A stretch of DNA of 34,004 nt, taken from Acetobacteraceae bacterium (lineage in GTDB: Bacteria; Pseudomonadota; Alphaproteobacteria; Acetobacterales; Acetobacteraceae). The stretch's first letter is position 1. The number at the start of each line of letters is the position of its first letter. The notes beneath the pieces are model-generated. The model worked only from the letters and a program-made list of their open reading frames with translations, ran no database searches and was not told where the DNA came from. Positions 19,200-27,682 of this stretch are shown one piece after another. The stretch lies in NCBI GenBank assembly GCA_027459285.1, contig DAIDIQ010000287.1, positions 1-34,004 on the forward strand, given 5' to 3'. A program made the position numbers and the translations under genes.

Positions 19200-19372
19200 T
19201 TGGCTGGTATAGCGGAGAGGGGGTGGGAATGTCAAGATTCTTTTTGTTTTTGTTAGTCTTGTTGACTTATCGGCGTCGCGCCGTCGCTGGATGGCGGGAC
19301 GATGGGGCCGATTGACGAAGCGGAAGCGTGCCCATAGTGGAAGACACTTGTCCTGAAGGGAGGGGCACGCCG

Positions 19373-20659
19373 ATGCGGGATGTGGTGACGGGCCTTGCGC
19401 GGCGGCTGGGGCTTGGCGATGCGCCGCGGCCGGGGCTGATTGGCGAGTGGCCGGGGCCCGGGGAGACGCCGGCGCTGACCGGGATTGTCGCGCTGCCGCT
19501 GCGCGTGGGGCCGGCGCCGGATGGACGGGGGCTGAGCGCGGCGTTGAGCATCACGCGCGCCGACACCGGCGAGATGCTGTTGCGTGAGACGCTGACGCTG
19601 ACCGCGGAATGGCAGACGGTTGACCTGAAGGTGCACAGCCATCTGTTGCCGAATGGCACGGTGCGCCTGCGCGCCGGCCTGAAGGCCGGGCGCGGCGTGC
19701 GGGGGTGGACGGGTGAGATTGGACTGCGCCTCGCGAATAGCGGGAAATTGGCCGAGGCGGTGCGCGACAGCCTGCGACGATTTGGCACCCCGGCACTGTT
19801 CATCGGCCCGTGCGACAGCGCTTTTTACGATTATCGGGATGAGGGGCTGGTGCCGTGGTTCGACCGGGCGGATGCGGCGGCGCGGATTGCGCGGTTGCGA
19901 GCGGAGGGACGGCTGAGTGAGACCGAGGCGGCCTGGCTTGGCGACTTCGTGCGCGACGGGTTTGTGGTGATGGACGGGCTGCTGGACCCGGCGCTGATCG
20001 AGCAGATCGGCGGGGAGCTTGACGACGCGGTGGCGCAGAAATGGCAGGGCTATAGTTTCGGATCGAGCCAGCGGTTGGAAGGTTTGCATCGCACCTACCC
20101 GGGCGTGCGTGCCTTGTGGGCGCACCCGGGCATTCGCCGGATACTGGAATTGCTGTTCGAGGAGCGGGCGCGGCCCTGCCAGACACTGACGTATGTTTTC
20201 GGCAGTCAGCAGGATGCGCACCAGGATACGATTCATCTGACCCCGTTTCCCGCGGGGTATATGTGCGGGGTGTGGGTGGCGATCGATGATGTGCAGCCTG
20301 ATTCGGGAGAGTTGGTGGTCTACCGGGGAAGCCACCGGCGCGAGCGGCTGCGGCTGCGGGAGGTGGGCTGCGCCAAGGTGACCGACCGGGACTGGACGGA
20401 ATTCGGCCGCACCGTGGTGCCGCGCTGGCGGGCGATGATCGATTCCGGGAATTTCGAGGCGATCGTCTATCGCCCGAAGCGCGGGACCGTTTTGATATGG
20501 CACGAAAATCTGCTGCACGCGGGCAGCCAGAGGCGTGACCCGACGCTGTCGCGGCGCTCGATCGTGTCGCATGTCTTTGCCGATGGTGCGCTTGCCTATT
20601 ACGATTCAACCGGGCTGGCGGGCCATATGGAGCCGCTCGAGACGCTTCCCGACGCGTGA
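19373..20659 (+). CDS. Phytanoyl-CoA dioxygenase (PhyH) family protein
   Basis: DFVRDGFVVMDGLLDPALIEQI, QQDAHQDTIHLTPFPAGYMCGVWVAIDDVQPDSGELVVYRGSH (HxD, PDSGxLxxxPGSH-like), LIWHENLLHAGSQRRDPTLSRRSIVSHVF. Start could be 19328. Confidence 0.85.
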   Translation: MRDVVTGLARRLGLGDAPRPGLIGEWPGPGETPALTGIVALPLRVGPAPDGRGLSAALSITRADTGEMLLRETLTLTAEWQTVDLKVHSHLLPNGTVRLRAGLKAGRGVRGWTGEIGLRLANSGKLAEAVRDSLRRFGTPALFIGPCDSAFYDYRDEGLVPWFDRADAAARIARLRAEGRLSETEAAWLGDFVRDGFVVMDGLLDPALIEQIGGELDDAVAQKWQGYSFGSSQRLEGLHRTYPGVRALWAHPGIRRILELLFEERARPCQTLTYVFGSQQDAHQDTIHLTPFPAGYMCGVWVAIDDVQPDSGELVVYRGSHRRERLRLREVGCAKVTDRDWTEFGRTVVPRWRAMIDSGNFEAIVYRPKRGTVLIWHENLLHAGSQRRDPTLSRRSIVSHVFADGALAYYDSTGLAGHMEPLETLPDA

Positions 20660-20700
20660 GGCAGGCTGGCCAATTGGCGCGGTTGCGGCGATAAGGCGAC

Positions 20701-22137
20701 ATGGCGCAGATCGAGACTCGCTACGGGCTGTTGGCGGTGCCGGATGACGCGGATGACCTGATCGTGCGGCATCTGGCGCGCTATGGCGAGTGGGCGTGGT
20801 GCGAGGCGCGGTTTATTGCCTCGGTGCTGAAGGATGGCGCGCGGTTACTGGATGGCGGGGCGTATCTGGGCACGTTCGGGCTTGGCGTGGCCATGCAGCG
20901 CCCGATCGGGCTGTTATGCGCGGTGGAAGCCAACCCGGAGGCGCTGGTTTATCTGCGCGACAATCTGGCCCGGCTGGCCCCCTGCCCTTGCGAGATGATT
21001 GACGCGCCCATTCGTGGCGCGGTGCCGGTTGGACGCTCGGCGCTGCGCGAGGCCGGGAATATGGGCGCGACCAGCTTTGTCGAACTCGACTTGCCGGACG
21101 CGGTGGCGGACGGTGACGATGGGGTGAGCCTGGCCGGATTGCGGGCACGGTTTGGCGCGTTCGATATGGTCAAGCTGGACATCGAGGGGTTGGAATTGCC
21201 CGCGCTGCGGGCCGACGCGACGGCATTGGCGGGCGGTGCGACCGCGATTTGGGCGGAGTGCAACGAGACGGCACGGTCGCTGCATCTGGCGGAATTTTTG
21301 CTCTCGATTGGCTTGCCGCTCTGGTATTTCGCCTTTCCGTCGCATAACCGGCGGAACGCGAACGGGGTGAGCGAGGCGATATTCCCGATGGGGTTCGAGG
21401 CCGGGCTGCTGGCCGCGCCGGCGGTGCCGCCGGCCTTGGATGCGGCGCTGGTGGCGGAAGGATGCGTGCTGCGGCCAATCGGGTCCACCCAGGCGCTGCG
21501 CGCGGCAATGTGGGAAACACCGCGCTGGGGACGGCCGGGATGGGAGCTGGCCGAGAGCCGGGAGGCGCTGGCGGCGTTGGCCGGCAGGGAATTACTTGGT
21601 CAGGCGTTTTCGGATTTTCTGGTGGCTGATGTGACCGAGGCGGCGCCGGCGCGAAGCCTGTGGGAGAAATTGGCGGAAATCGAGGCGGCGCTTGGCGAGG
21701 CGCAGCGCGATGTTTCGGAAAAACAGGCGGCGCTTGCGGCGATGGAGCGGGAACGCGAGGCGACGGTGGCGGACACCGCGGCACATGCGGCGGCGAGACG
21801 GGCAGCGGAAGACCGCGCCGCGCGGGCGGAGGCGGAGGCGGCGCGGCAGGCGGCGATGCGACTTGGCCTGGTGGCCGAATTGGGCGCGCTGCGGGAGAGG
21901 CTGGCGCCGGAGGCGGCCGAGTTGCCGGTGGCGGTGGCGGATGCCCCGGATACGTTGGCGGAAATTGCCGATTTACGGGAGAAGCTGCGTAGCATAGAGG
22001 CCAGCACGAGCTGGTTGGCGACCGCGCCGTTGCGGGCGGTGCTTGACAAGCGCGGCACGGCGAAGCGTGCCCTGCGCGGCGGCCGAAAGCTGGCCGGCAA
22101 GCTGGTGCGGCGGGTGCGCGGCTGGCCTGACCCATGA
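20701..22137 (+). CDS. FkbM-family methyltransferase with C-terminal coiled coil
   Basis: ARLLDGGAYLGTFGLGVAMQRPIGLLCAVEANPEALVYLRDNLAR, FGAFDMVKLDIEGLELPALR; C-terminal Ala/Glu/Arg-rich heptad-like region. Confidence 0.85.
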   Translation: MAQIETRYGLLAVPDDADDLIVRHLARYGEWAWCEARFIASVLKDGARLLDGGAYLGTFGLGVAMQRPIGLLCAVEANPEALVYLRDNLARLAPCPCEMIDAPIRGAVPVGRSALREAGNMGATSFVELDLPDAVADGDDGVSLAGLRARFGAFDMVKLDIEGLELPALRADATALAGGATAIWAECNETARSLHLAEFLLSIGLPLWYFAFPSHNRRNANGVSEAIFPMGFEAGLLAAPAVPPALDAALVAEGCVLRPIGSTQALRAAMWETPRWGRPGWELAESREALAALAGRELLGQAFSDFLVADVTEAAPARSLWEKLAEIEAALGEAQRDVSEKQAALAAMEREREATVADTAAHAAARRAAEDRAARAEAEAARQAAMRLGLVAELGALRERLAPEAAELPVAVADAPDTLAEIADLREKLRSIEASTSWLATAPLRAVLDKRGTAKRALRGGRKLAGKLVRRVRGWPDP

Positions 22138-23723
22138 TGAATTTGGCTGAGCAGGAAGACGCGCTGCGCCCGCATTTCGATGCGATTTTTTACATGGCGC
22201 AGAACCCGGATTTGCGCCGGAACGGGGCGACACCGCTGCGGCATTTTCTGACGGACGGATGGCGGGAACGGCGTAATCCGACGCGGTGGTTCGACGTCGA
22301 TTTCTATTTACGGATGAATTTGGATGTGGCGGAAGCGGGCATGAACCCGTTTTTGCATTATGTGCTGGCGGGACGGCGGGAGGGGCGGCAGGCAAGCCGG
22401 CTGCTGGACGCCGAGCAGCGACAGATGCGGTCGGCGCGCGCACCATCGGCGCGGGCGGGGGAATGGGCGGCGGTTGCTGATATGTCGGCCGCCCAGGATG
22501 TCGATTTCTTGGCGAGCAGGCTGGGCGACGGCGATAGCGCGGGTATTCTGCTGGCGTTCAGCCATGACGATTATTTCGGTAATTATGGCGGCGTGCAAAA
22601 GCAGATTGGCGTTGAGCAGACACGCTTCACGCAGGCTGGCTGGCGCTTTCTGCATGTTTCACCGGCGGCGCCGCTGCCGGTGCTGGCGGGACCGGCGCGC
22701 GAGGGATTTCGGGTGGCGGTGCGGCTGGATGGTGCGCGGCTGGGGGTATTTTTGGCCGGGCAGGTGGCGGCGCTACTGGGTGCGCTGAGGCGAGCAGGCA
22801 GGCGGGTCGAGGCGGTTATTCACCATGTGATGGGCTGGTCGCCGGAAGCGGTGGCAATGATGGTGGACGCGGCCGGCACGCGGCCGATTTTCTGGGCGCA
22901 TGATTTTTTCACGCTTTGCCCGAGTTATGCCTTGATGCGCAATGATGTGGCGTTTTGCGGCGCGCCGAGGCTTGGCGCGAATGCGTGCGGCATTTGCGTG
23001 TATGGCGGGGACCGGTTGGCGCAGGCCGAGCGGACCGATGCGTTTTTCCGGCGGATGCGGCCGTTTGTTCTGGCGCCATCGGCCTCGGCTTACGCGATGT
23101 GGCGCCGGGGCGGGCTTGAGCATGCTGGCCACGCGGTGCTGCCGCTGGGCCGGCTTGTGTTTGACGCAGGGGCGGGGCCGCGCCCGGCGACCGAGCGCGT
23201 GCGGGTGGCGCATCTGGGTGCGCGGGTGCTGTTCAAGGGGTGGAGCGTGTACGAGCCGTTGGCGCAGGCATTCGCCGCTGATCCGCGCTACGCTTTTTAT
23301 CAGCTCGGGGTGGATGGACACACGCCGCGCATAGGCGCAATTCGGCATATTCCGGTGCAGGTGGATACGACAACACCGGACGCGATGATCGACGCGGTGG
23401 CGCGACATCGGATTGATATCGTGGTGAGTTGGTCGCTGTGGCCTGAGACATTTTGCTTCGCGGCGCATGAGGCGTTGGCGGGTGGTGCCGGGCTTATCAC
23501 CCATGGCGAGGCGGGCAATGTGCCGGCACTGGCCGGCCTGGCGGGCGAGGGCCGGGCATTGGTGCTGAGCGATGTGGCGGATCTGCACGCGGCCTTCGCG
23601 GAGGGGCGGGTGGTCGCGCTGGCGAATTCTGTCGAGCGGGCATATGGCGCGGTGATAACCGCGGTGGGGAGTGCTGACTGGCTGGGTATCGAGCGGACCG
23701 ATGTGCCGATGGGGGCGGGATAG
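22134..23723 (+). CDS. Glycosyltransferase (GT-B-like) with N-terminal FYLxxxPDV/HYxxxGxxEGR repeats
   Basis: FDAIFYMAQNPDLRRNGATPLRHFLTDGWRERRNPTRWFDVDFYLRMNLDVAEAGMNPFLHYVLAGRREGRQ; C-terminal LWPETFCFAAHEALAGGAGLITHGEAGNVPAL. Confidence 0.8.
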   Translation: MMNLAEQEDALRPHFDAIFYMAQNPDLRRNGATPLRHFLTDGWRERRNPTRWFDVDFYLRMNLDVAEAGMNPFLHYVLAGRREGRQASRLLDAEQRQMRSARAPSARAGEWAAVADMSAAQDVDFLASRLGDGDSAGILLAFSHDDYFGNYGGVQKQIGVEQTRFTQAGWRFLHVSPAAPLPVLAGPAREGFRVAVRLDGARLGVFLAGQVAALLGALRRAGRRVEAVIHHVMGWSPEAVAMMVDAAGTRPIFWAHDFFTLCPSYALMRNDVAFCGAPRLGANACGICVYGGDRLAQAERTDAFFRRMRPFVLAPSASAYAMWRRGGLEHAGHAVLPLGRLVFDAGAGPRPATERVRVAHLGARVLFKGWSVYEPLAQAFAADPRYAFYQLGVDGHTPRIGAIRHIPVQVDTTTPDAMIDAVARHRIDIVVSWSLWPETFCFAAHEALAGGAGLITHGEAGNVPALAGLAGEGRALVLSDVADLHAAFAEGRVVALANSVERAYGAVITAVGSADWLGIERTDVPMGAG

Positions 23724-23727
23724 CGAC

Positions 23728-24738
23728 ATGGCACGGGTTGATTGTTTCACCTCCGCATCCTTCGCGTATTTGGACCGGGCACGGATATTGTTCGAGACTT
23801 TGCGCCGCCATCACCCGGACTGGCGCTTGTGGTTGTGCCTGGTGGATGAGGAGCCGGAGGGGTTTACGTTTCGGCCCGAGCAGGAACTGTTCGACGCTGT
23901 GGTGCGGACGGAAGCGCTCGGCATTGAAGATCTGGCGCGGTTCAAATTCGAGCACGACGTGGTTGAATTGTGCACTGCGGTGAAGGGACCGATGCTGTGC
24001 CATTTGTTCGGGCTTGGCGCCGAGAAGGTGATTTATCTGGACCCCGACATAGCGGTATTCAATACGTTGGCGCCGGTGGTGGAGCTTTTGGACACGCACG
24101 ACATCATTTTGACCCCGCATCAGATTTTCCCGGATGAGACCGATATGGCGATCCGTGACAATGAGATCGGGTCGATGAAGTATGGCATTTACAATCTCGG
24201 CTTTCTGGCCGTCGCGGCGCGGGCGGAGGGGATACGCTTTGCCCAGTGGTGGCGCGACCGGCTTCTGGCGTATTGCTTCGACGATCTGCCCTCGGGATTG
24301 TTCACCGACCAGAAATGGTGCGACCATGTGCCCGGTCTGTTCGACCAGGTGAAGATATTGCGCGATCCGGGCTATAATGTCGCGAGTTGGAATTTGAGCC
24401 GGCGTCCGGTTGATTTCGATGCGGAGGGCAATTTACTGGCGGGCGGGGCGCTGTTGCGGTTCTTTCATTTCACCAAGGTGACGTGGGTTGGGGAACTGAT
24501 GCTGGAGCGGTATGGCGGGGCGCATATCGCGGTGTTCGAATTGCTGCGCTGGTATCGGGACCGGCTGGCGGCGCATGCCGTGGCCGACCTGCCGGAGGGC
24601 TGGTGGGCGTTCGGGAGGTTCCGCGACGGGCAGGCGATCACGCGCGAGCAGCGGTTGGCGTTTCGGCACGACAGAGCGTTGCGTGACGCCTATCCGGACC
24701 CGTTCAGCGCGGGGGCGGCGGTGTTCCGGCATGGCTGA
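23728..24738 (+). CDS. Glycosyltransferase (GT-A, nucleotide-diphospho-sugar transferase)
   Basis: FTSASFAYLDRARILFETLRRHHPDWRLWLCLVD, KVIYLDPDIAVFNTL (DxD-like), YNLGFLAVAARAEGIRFAQWWRDRL. Confidence 0.83.
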   Translation: MARVDCFTSASFAYLDRARILFETLRRHHPDWRLWLCLVDEEPEGFTFRPEQELFDAVVRTEALGIEDLARFKFEHDVVELCTAVKGPMLCHLFGLGAEKVIYLDPDIAVFNTLAPVVELLDTHDIILTPHQIFPDETDMAIRDNEIGSMKYGIYNLGFLAVAARAEGIRFAQWWRDRLLAYCFDDLPSGLFTDQKWCDHVPGLFDQVKILRDPGYNVASWNLSRRPVDFDAEGNLLAGGALLRFFHFTKVTWVGELMLERYGGAHIAVFELLRWYRDRLAAHAVADLPEGWWAFGRFRDGQAITREQRLAFRHDRALRDAYPDPFSAGAAVFRHG

Positions 24739-25300
24739 GGCCGGCCAGCCGATTTTCGTGCTGGGGAATTCGCGCACCGGCACGACCTCCATTCATCACT
24801 GGCTTTGCCAACGCGGCATCCGATCGGTTCATTTCTTTATCGAGGAGGCCGGGCTGCGCCAGCCTTTGCATCGGTATCGGGGAGAGAATTGGCCCAAGCT
24901 GCTGCAATTCATCCGGCAATCTGGATATCGGGCATTTTCGGACTATCCGGTCAGGCCGTTTTTCCGTGAATTGAGAAACGAGTTTCCCGATGCCTATTTC
25001 GTGCTGTCGCATCGGCGGGATCTGGCGACCTGGGTCGGCAGCATGCAGCGATTTTTCGCCGGCAGGAATCTCGACATCGAGTTTCTGCGTGCTTTTCACA
25101 TCGTGTGGAATGAGGAGATTCGCTGCCTGTTCGCGGAGGCTGGCGGGCGGCTGTTGCAGCTTTGCATTGACGCGGATGCCGGGCTGAATGCGGATCGTCT
25201 GGCGGCGTTTCTTGGCCTGCCGGGCGGGGACAGATTGCCGCATCTGAATGCCTCGACACCGGTGGCGGACGTGGTGCCACGTATCGACGGGCGGTCATAG
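24731..25300 (+). CDS. Sulfotransferase-like protein
   Basis: PIFVLGNSRTGTTSIHHWLCQRGIRSVHFFIEE, YFVLSHRRDLATWVGSMQRFF; 8-bp overlap with upstream GT. Confidence 0.75.
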   Translation: MAEAGQPIFVLGNSRTGTTSIHHWLCQRGIRSVHFFIEEAGLRQPLHRYRGENWPKLLQFIRQSGYRAFSDYPVRPFFRELRNEFPDAYFVLSHRRDLATWVGSMQRFFAGRNLDIEFLRAFHIVWNEEIRCLFAEAGGRLLQLCIDADAGLNADRLAAFLGLPGGDRLPHLNASTPVADVVPRIDGRS

Positions 25301-26140
25301 GCGACGCAGGCGGTCGGCGAGGGTGGCGGTGAGATGGGCCGGCAGGCGGCTTCGCAACGCGCCGGTCCAATTCCTGCTGGTGTTATCGGCGAGACGGCGA
25401 AGCGTGCTTGGCGGTAGCGAGGCGGGTGCCGTGACCGCGAGTTCGTTGGATATGACGCGCAGGATGGCGAGCGGATCGGCTACCAGATCCTCGTAATAGA
25501 GGGAAACTGGTTTCAGGCCGGCGGCCTTGAACATGTGGGCGAAGCGTGCCTCGGAGGCGAGCAGGAATTCGACCCAACCGATGAGCCGGTCGTGATCGTA
25601 GGGAATTGCGGCGAGCGCGGCGCTGCGTTCCGGGGTTGCCTCGTAGCTGTGGAAGAGTTTGGATTCGACGCCGCGATAGAGCGAGACGGCCTGGGCGCAG
25701 ATATCGCGCCGGCGGAGGTAGAAACTGGCGGTAAGGCAGGCGGGATCGAAGGCCGGCTCGATCAGTTCGGCGAGCATGGCGGCCTGGAAGCAGGAAAGCT
25801 CGATGCCGGCGACGCCGTTGCCTTCATCGACGATGGCATCGAGGTAGGCGTTGATGTCAAGCGTGTTGCGCAGGCGGGGCGGCTTGCAGCCGAGCGCGGT
25901 GCGATCCTCGTAGATCCAGCCATCGTTGAACCATTCCTGCGGGGCGCCGAGGCGGCCGGTGGCGATGGCAAGTTCGGTGAGCCAGGTGCTGCCGGAGCGC
26001 GGGGTAAGGAAGATGGCGTAAAGCCTGGCGCGCCGCGCGGCGCGTTGCAGGGTTGAGGCATGCAGCACGGCACCGGCGGGAAAGGCGCCGCGCAAGCGAT
26101 TTTCCGGTGCAGGGAAGTCCGGATGAGCGGGGCAGATCAT
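25295..26140 (-). CDS. Stf0-type sulfotransferase
   Basis: LYAIFLTPRSGSTWLTELAIATGRLGAPQEWFN, FYLRRRDICAQAVSLYRGVESKLFHSYE, VSLYYEDLVADPLAILRVI. Confidence 0.85.
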   Translation of the reverse strand: MICPAHPDFPAPENRLRGAFPAGAVLHASTLQRAARRARLYAIFLTPRSGSTWLTELAIATGRLGAPQEWFNDGWIYEDRTALGCKPPRLRNTLDINAYLDAIVDEGNGVAGIELSCFQAAMLAELIEPAFDPACLTASFYLRRRDICAQAVSLYRGVESKLFHSYEATPERSAALAAIPYDHDRLIGWVEFLLASEARFAHMFKAAGLKPVSLYYEDLVADPLAILRVISNELAVTAPASLPPSTLRRLADNTSRNWTGALRSRLPAHLTATLADRLRRL

Positions 26141-26373
26141 TTCAGATACGGTTCCACGGTGCCTTTGAGCTTCTGGGTCATGGGGTTGCCGTGGCGGTCG
26201 GTGGCCTGGCCGAGGGTTACGCGGATCCAGCCTTCGCTGATGCAGTATTCCTCGACGTTGGTTTTCTCGGCGCCGTTGAAGCGGATGCCGATGCCGCGTT
26301 CGAGCAAGGACTGGTTATAGTAGGGGCTGCGGGGGTTGGCGCAGAGACGGTCTGGGAGGGGTTCGTCGGTCAT
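26137..26373 (-). CDS. DUF3297 family protein
   Basis: PDRLCANPRSPYYNQSLLERGIGIRFNGAEKTNVEEYCISEGWIRVTLGQATDRHGNPMTQKLKGTVEPYLK. Confidence 0.9.
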   Translation of the reverse strand: MTDEPLPDRLCANPRSPYYNQSLLERGIGIRFNGAEKTNVEEYCISEGWIRVTLGQATDRHGNPMTQKLKGTVEPYLK

Positions 26374-27449
26374 TTGGGGTCCGATGCAGGGTTGTAGATA
26401 AAGTCTTTTTGCTTCTTTTTCTTCAGAAAAAGAAGAAACTTCCTTTTGCTTTGCCTCTGTTCCTGCTTTTCCGCGTCCCGCCAGATTTGGTGCGTGTAGG
26501 CATGCTCGGGCCAGGCGGAAAGCGGTTTGGGTGGCGGGGGCAGGAGCATGGTGATGGCGCGGCTGTAGGCGGCGGGTTCGAGGTAGCCGAGGCGTTGGAG
26601 GCTGGATTGCATCAGTTTCGCGACGATCGCGAACATGCGGGTTTGGCGCAAGGTGGCGGGTTCGGAGGCGGGGGTGGCGCCGAGCGTGTCCGTGACCGCG
26701 ATTTTGGGGTGGCTGAGTGCGAAACGCCAGCCGGCGAGGGAGGCGGCGAGGAAGCGCGTGTAGAGCGCGCGTTTCTCGGGATCGGACAGGGTGTCGGCGC
26801 GGACCCAGAGACCGTCGGCCGGAGGGGCGAGGCCATATTCGGCGAGGGGGAAAATGGTGAGGGTTTTGGGGTCCGTGCCTTGTTCGGTGAGGGTGACGCC
26901 CTGGTCGTAGGTGAGGCCGGTGAGGCAGGCGAGATGCTGGCTGAGCAGGGGGGCGACGCCGGCGAGACCGGGCAGGCGCGGCGTGGGCACGATTGTCGCC
27001 TCGCCATTGTTGATGTGAGCGAGCCAGAGGGCGATGACATGGGCGGGAATACCGGGCCAGACGCCGATGCGATGGTGATGGAAATCGGTCGGTGAGCGGA
27101 TGCCACTGTCACGCCGGCAGAAAAGCGCGAGTGCTGGATGATGGAAGATTTGCGCGATGTTGGTGAGCGCGAGGCCGCTTGCGGCGGCGGCGAGCGCGGG
27201 GCCGAGGGGGGCGGACCAGATATCGGCGCCCGGGGCGGGGGGCGCGTCGTCAGACTCAGGGGGGGACTGGCGGATGGTGACGGCAAGACCGGCGCGGGCA
27301 TAGAAGCCACGCGCCTCGGCAACGTAATAGCCGGCGAATTGGGCCTGACGGGGGGCGGAGAGATGCAACACGATGCGCGCCGGGGCGGCGGCGGTCAGGC
27401 ATAAAGAGATGGGGATAAGAAGCGACTTTTTTGAAAAAAAGTCGCGCAA
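26370..27449 (-). CDS. ABC transporter substrate-binding protein (NMT1/THI5-like)
   Basis: RIVLHLSAPRQAQFAGYYVAEARGFYARAGLAVTIRQ, DFHHHRIGVWPG, WVRADTLSDPEKRALYTRFLAASLAGWRFA. No ATG near the expected start; TTG at 27449 would give MRDFFSKKSLLIPISLCLTAAAPA signal peptide. Start and C-terminus both overlap hairpin repeats. Confidence 0.75.
   Translation of the reverse strand: MRDFFSKKSLLIPISLCLTAAAPARIVLHLSAPRQAQFAGYYVAEARGFYARAGLAVTIRQSPPESDDAPPAPGADIWSAPLGPALAAAASGLALTNIAQIFHHPALALFCRRDSGIRSPTDFHHHRIGVWPGIPAHVIALWLAHINNGEATIVPTPRLPGLAGVAPLLSQHLACLTGLTYDQGVTLTEQGTDPKTLTIFPLAEYGLAPPADGLWVRADTLSDPEKRALYTRFLAASLAGWRFALSHPKIAVTDTLGATPASEPATLRQTRMFAIVAKLMQSSLQRLGYLEPAAYSRAITMLLPPPPKPLSAWPEHAYTHQIWRDAEKQEQRQSKRKFLLFLKKKKQKDFIYNPASDPK
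26398..26435 (-). repeat. Dispersed hairpin repeat, copy C
   Basis: CTTCTTTTT-cttcag-AAAAAGAAG (26412-26435) with tail TAAAGTCTTTTTG on the left; lies inside the 3' end of the SBP reading frame. Confidence 0.7.
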
Positions 27450-27468
27450 AAAACTTTTGCGACTTTGG
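27422..27468 (+). repeat. Dispersed hairpin repeat, copy D
   Basis: GCGACTTTTTT-ga-AAAAAAGTCGC (27422-27445) followed by GCAAAAAACTTTTGCGACTTTGG. Confidence 0.78.
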
Positions 27469-27520
27469 TGCCGTGGTGTGGCGCGGGGCGCGTTTTGGCG
27501 GCGGGCGCCGGGGAATGATG

Positions 27521-27574
27521 GGCCGCTTCGCGGCCAAGACAGTATTTTTCTGGCTTCGGCGAGCGAAGCTCGCC
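27521..27574. other. Pair of perfect GC stem-loops in intergenic region
   Basis: GGCCGC-ttc-GCGGCC (27521-27535) and GGCGAGC-gaa-GCTCGCC (27558-27574). Confidence 0.7.
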
Positions 27575-27626
27575 TTTCCATCGCGAAGCTTGCGGTGAGC
27601 CCGCGGCAGGCGCCGCAAACACCGGG

Positions 27627-27664
27627 AACCAAGAGTTTTTTGGTTCTTTTTTGCAAAAAAGAAC
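27627..27664 (-). repeat. Dispersed hairpin repeat, copy E
   Basis: AACCAAGAGTTTTTTG tail then GTTCTTTTTT-gc-AAAAAAGAAC (27643-27664); follows the mbfA-like stop in minus orientation. Confidence 0.75.
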
Positions 27665-27682
27665 CCCTTCCCTACCCCTGCC

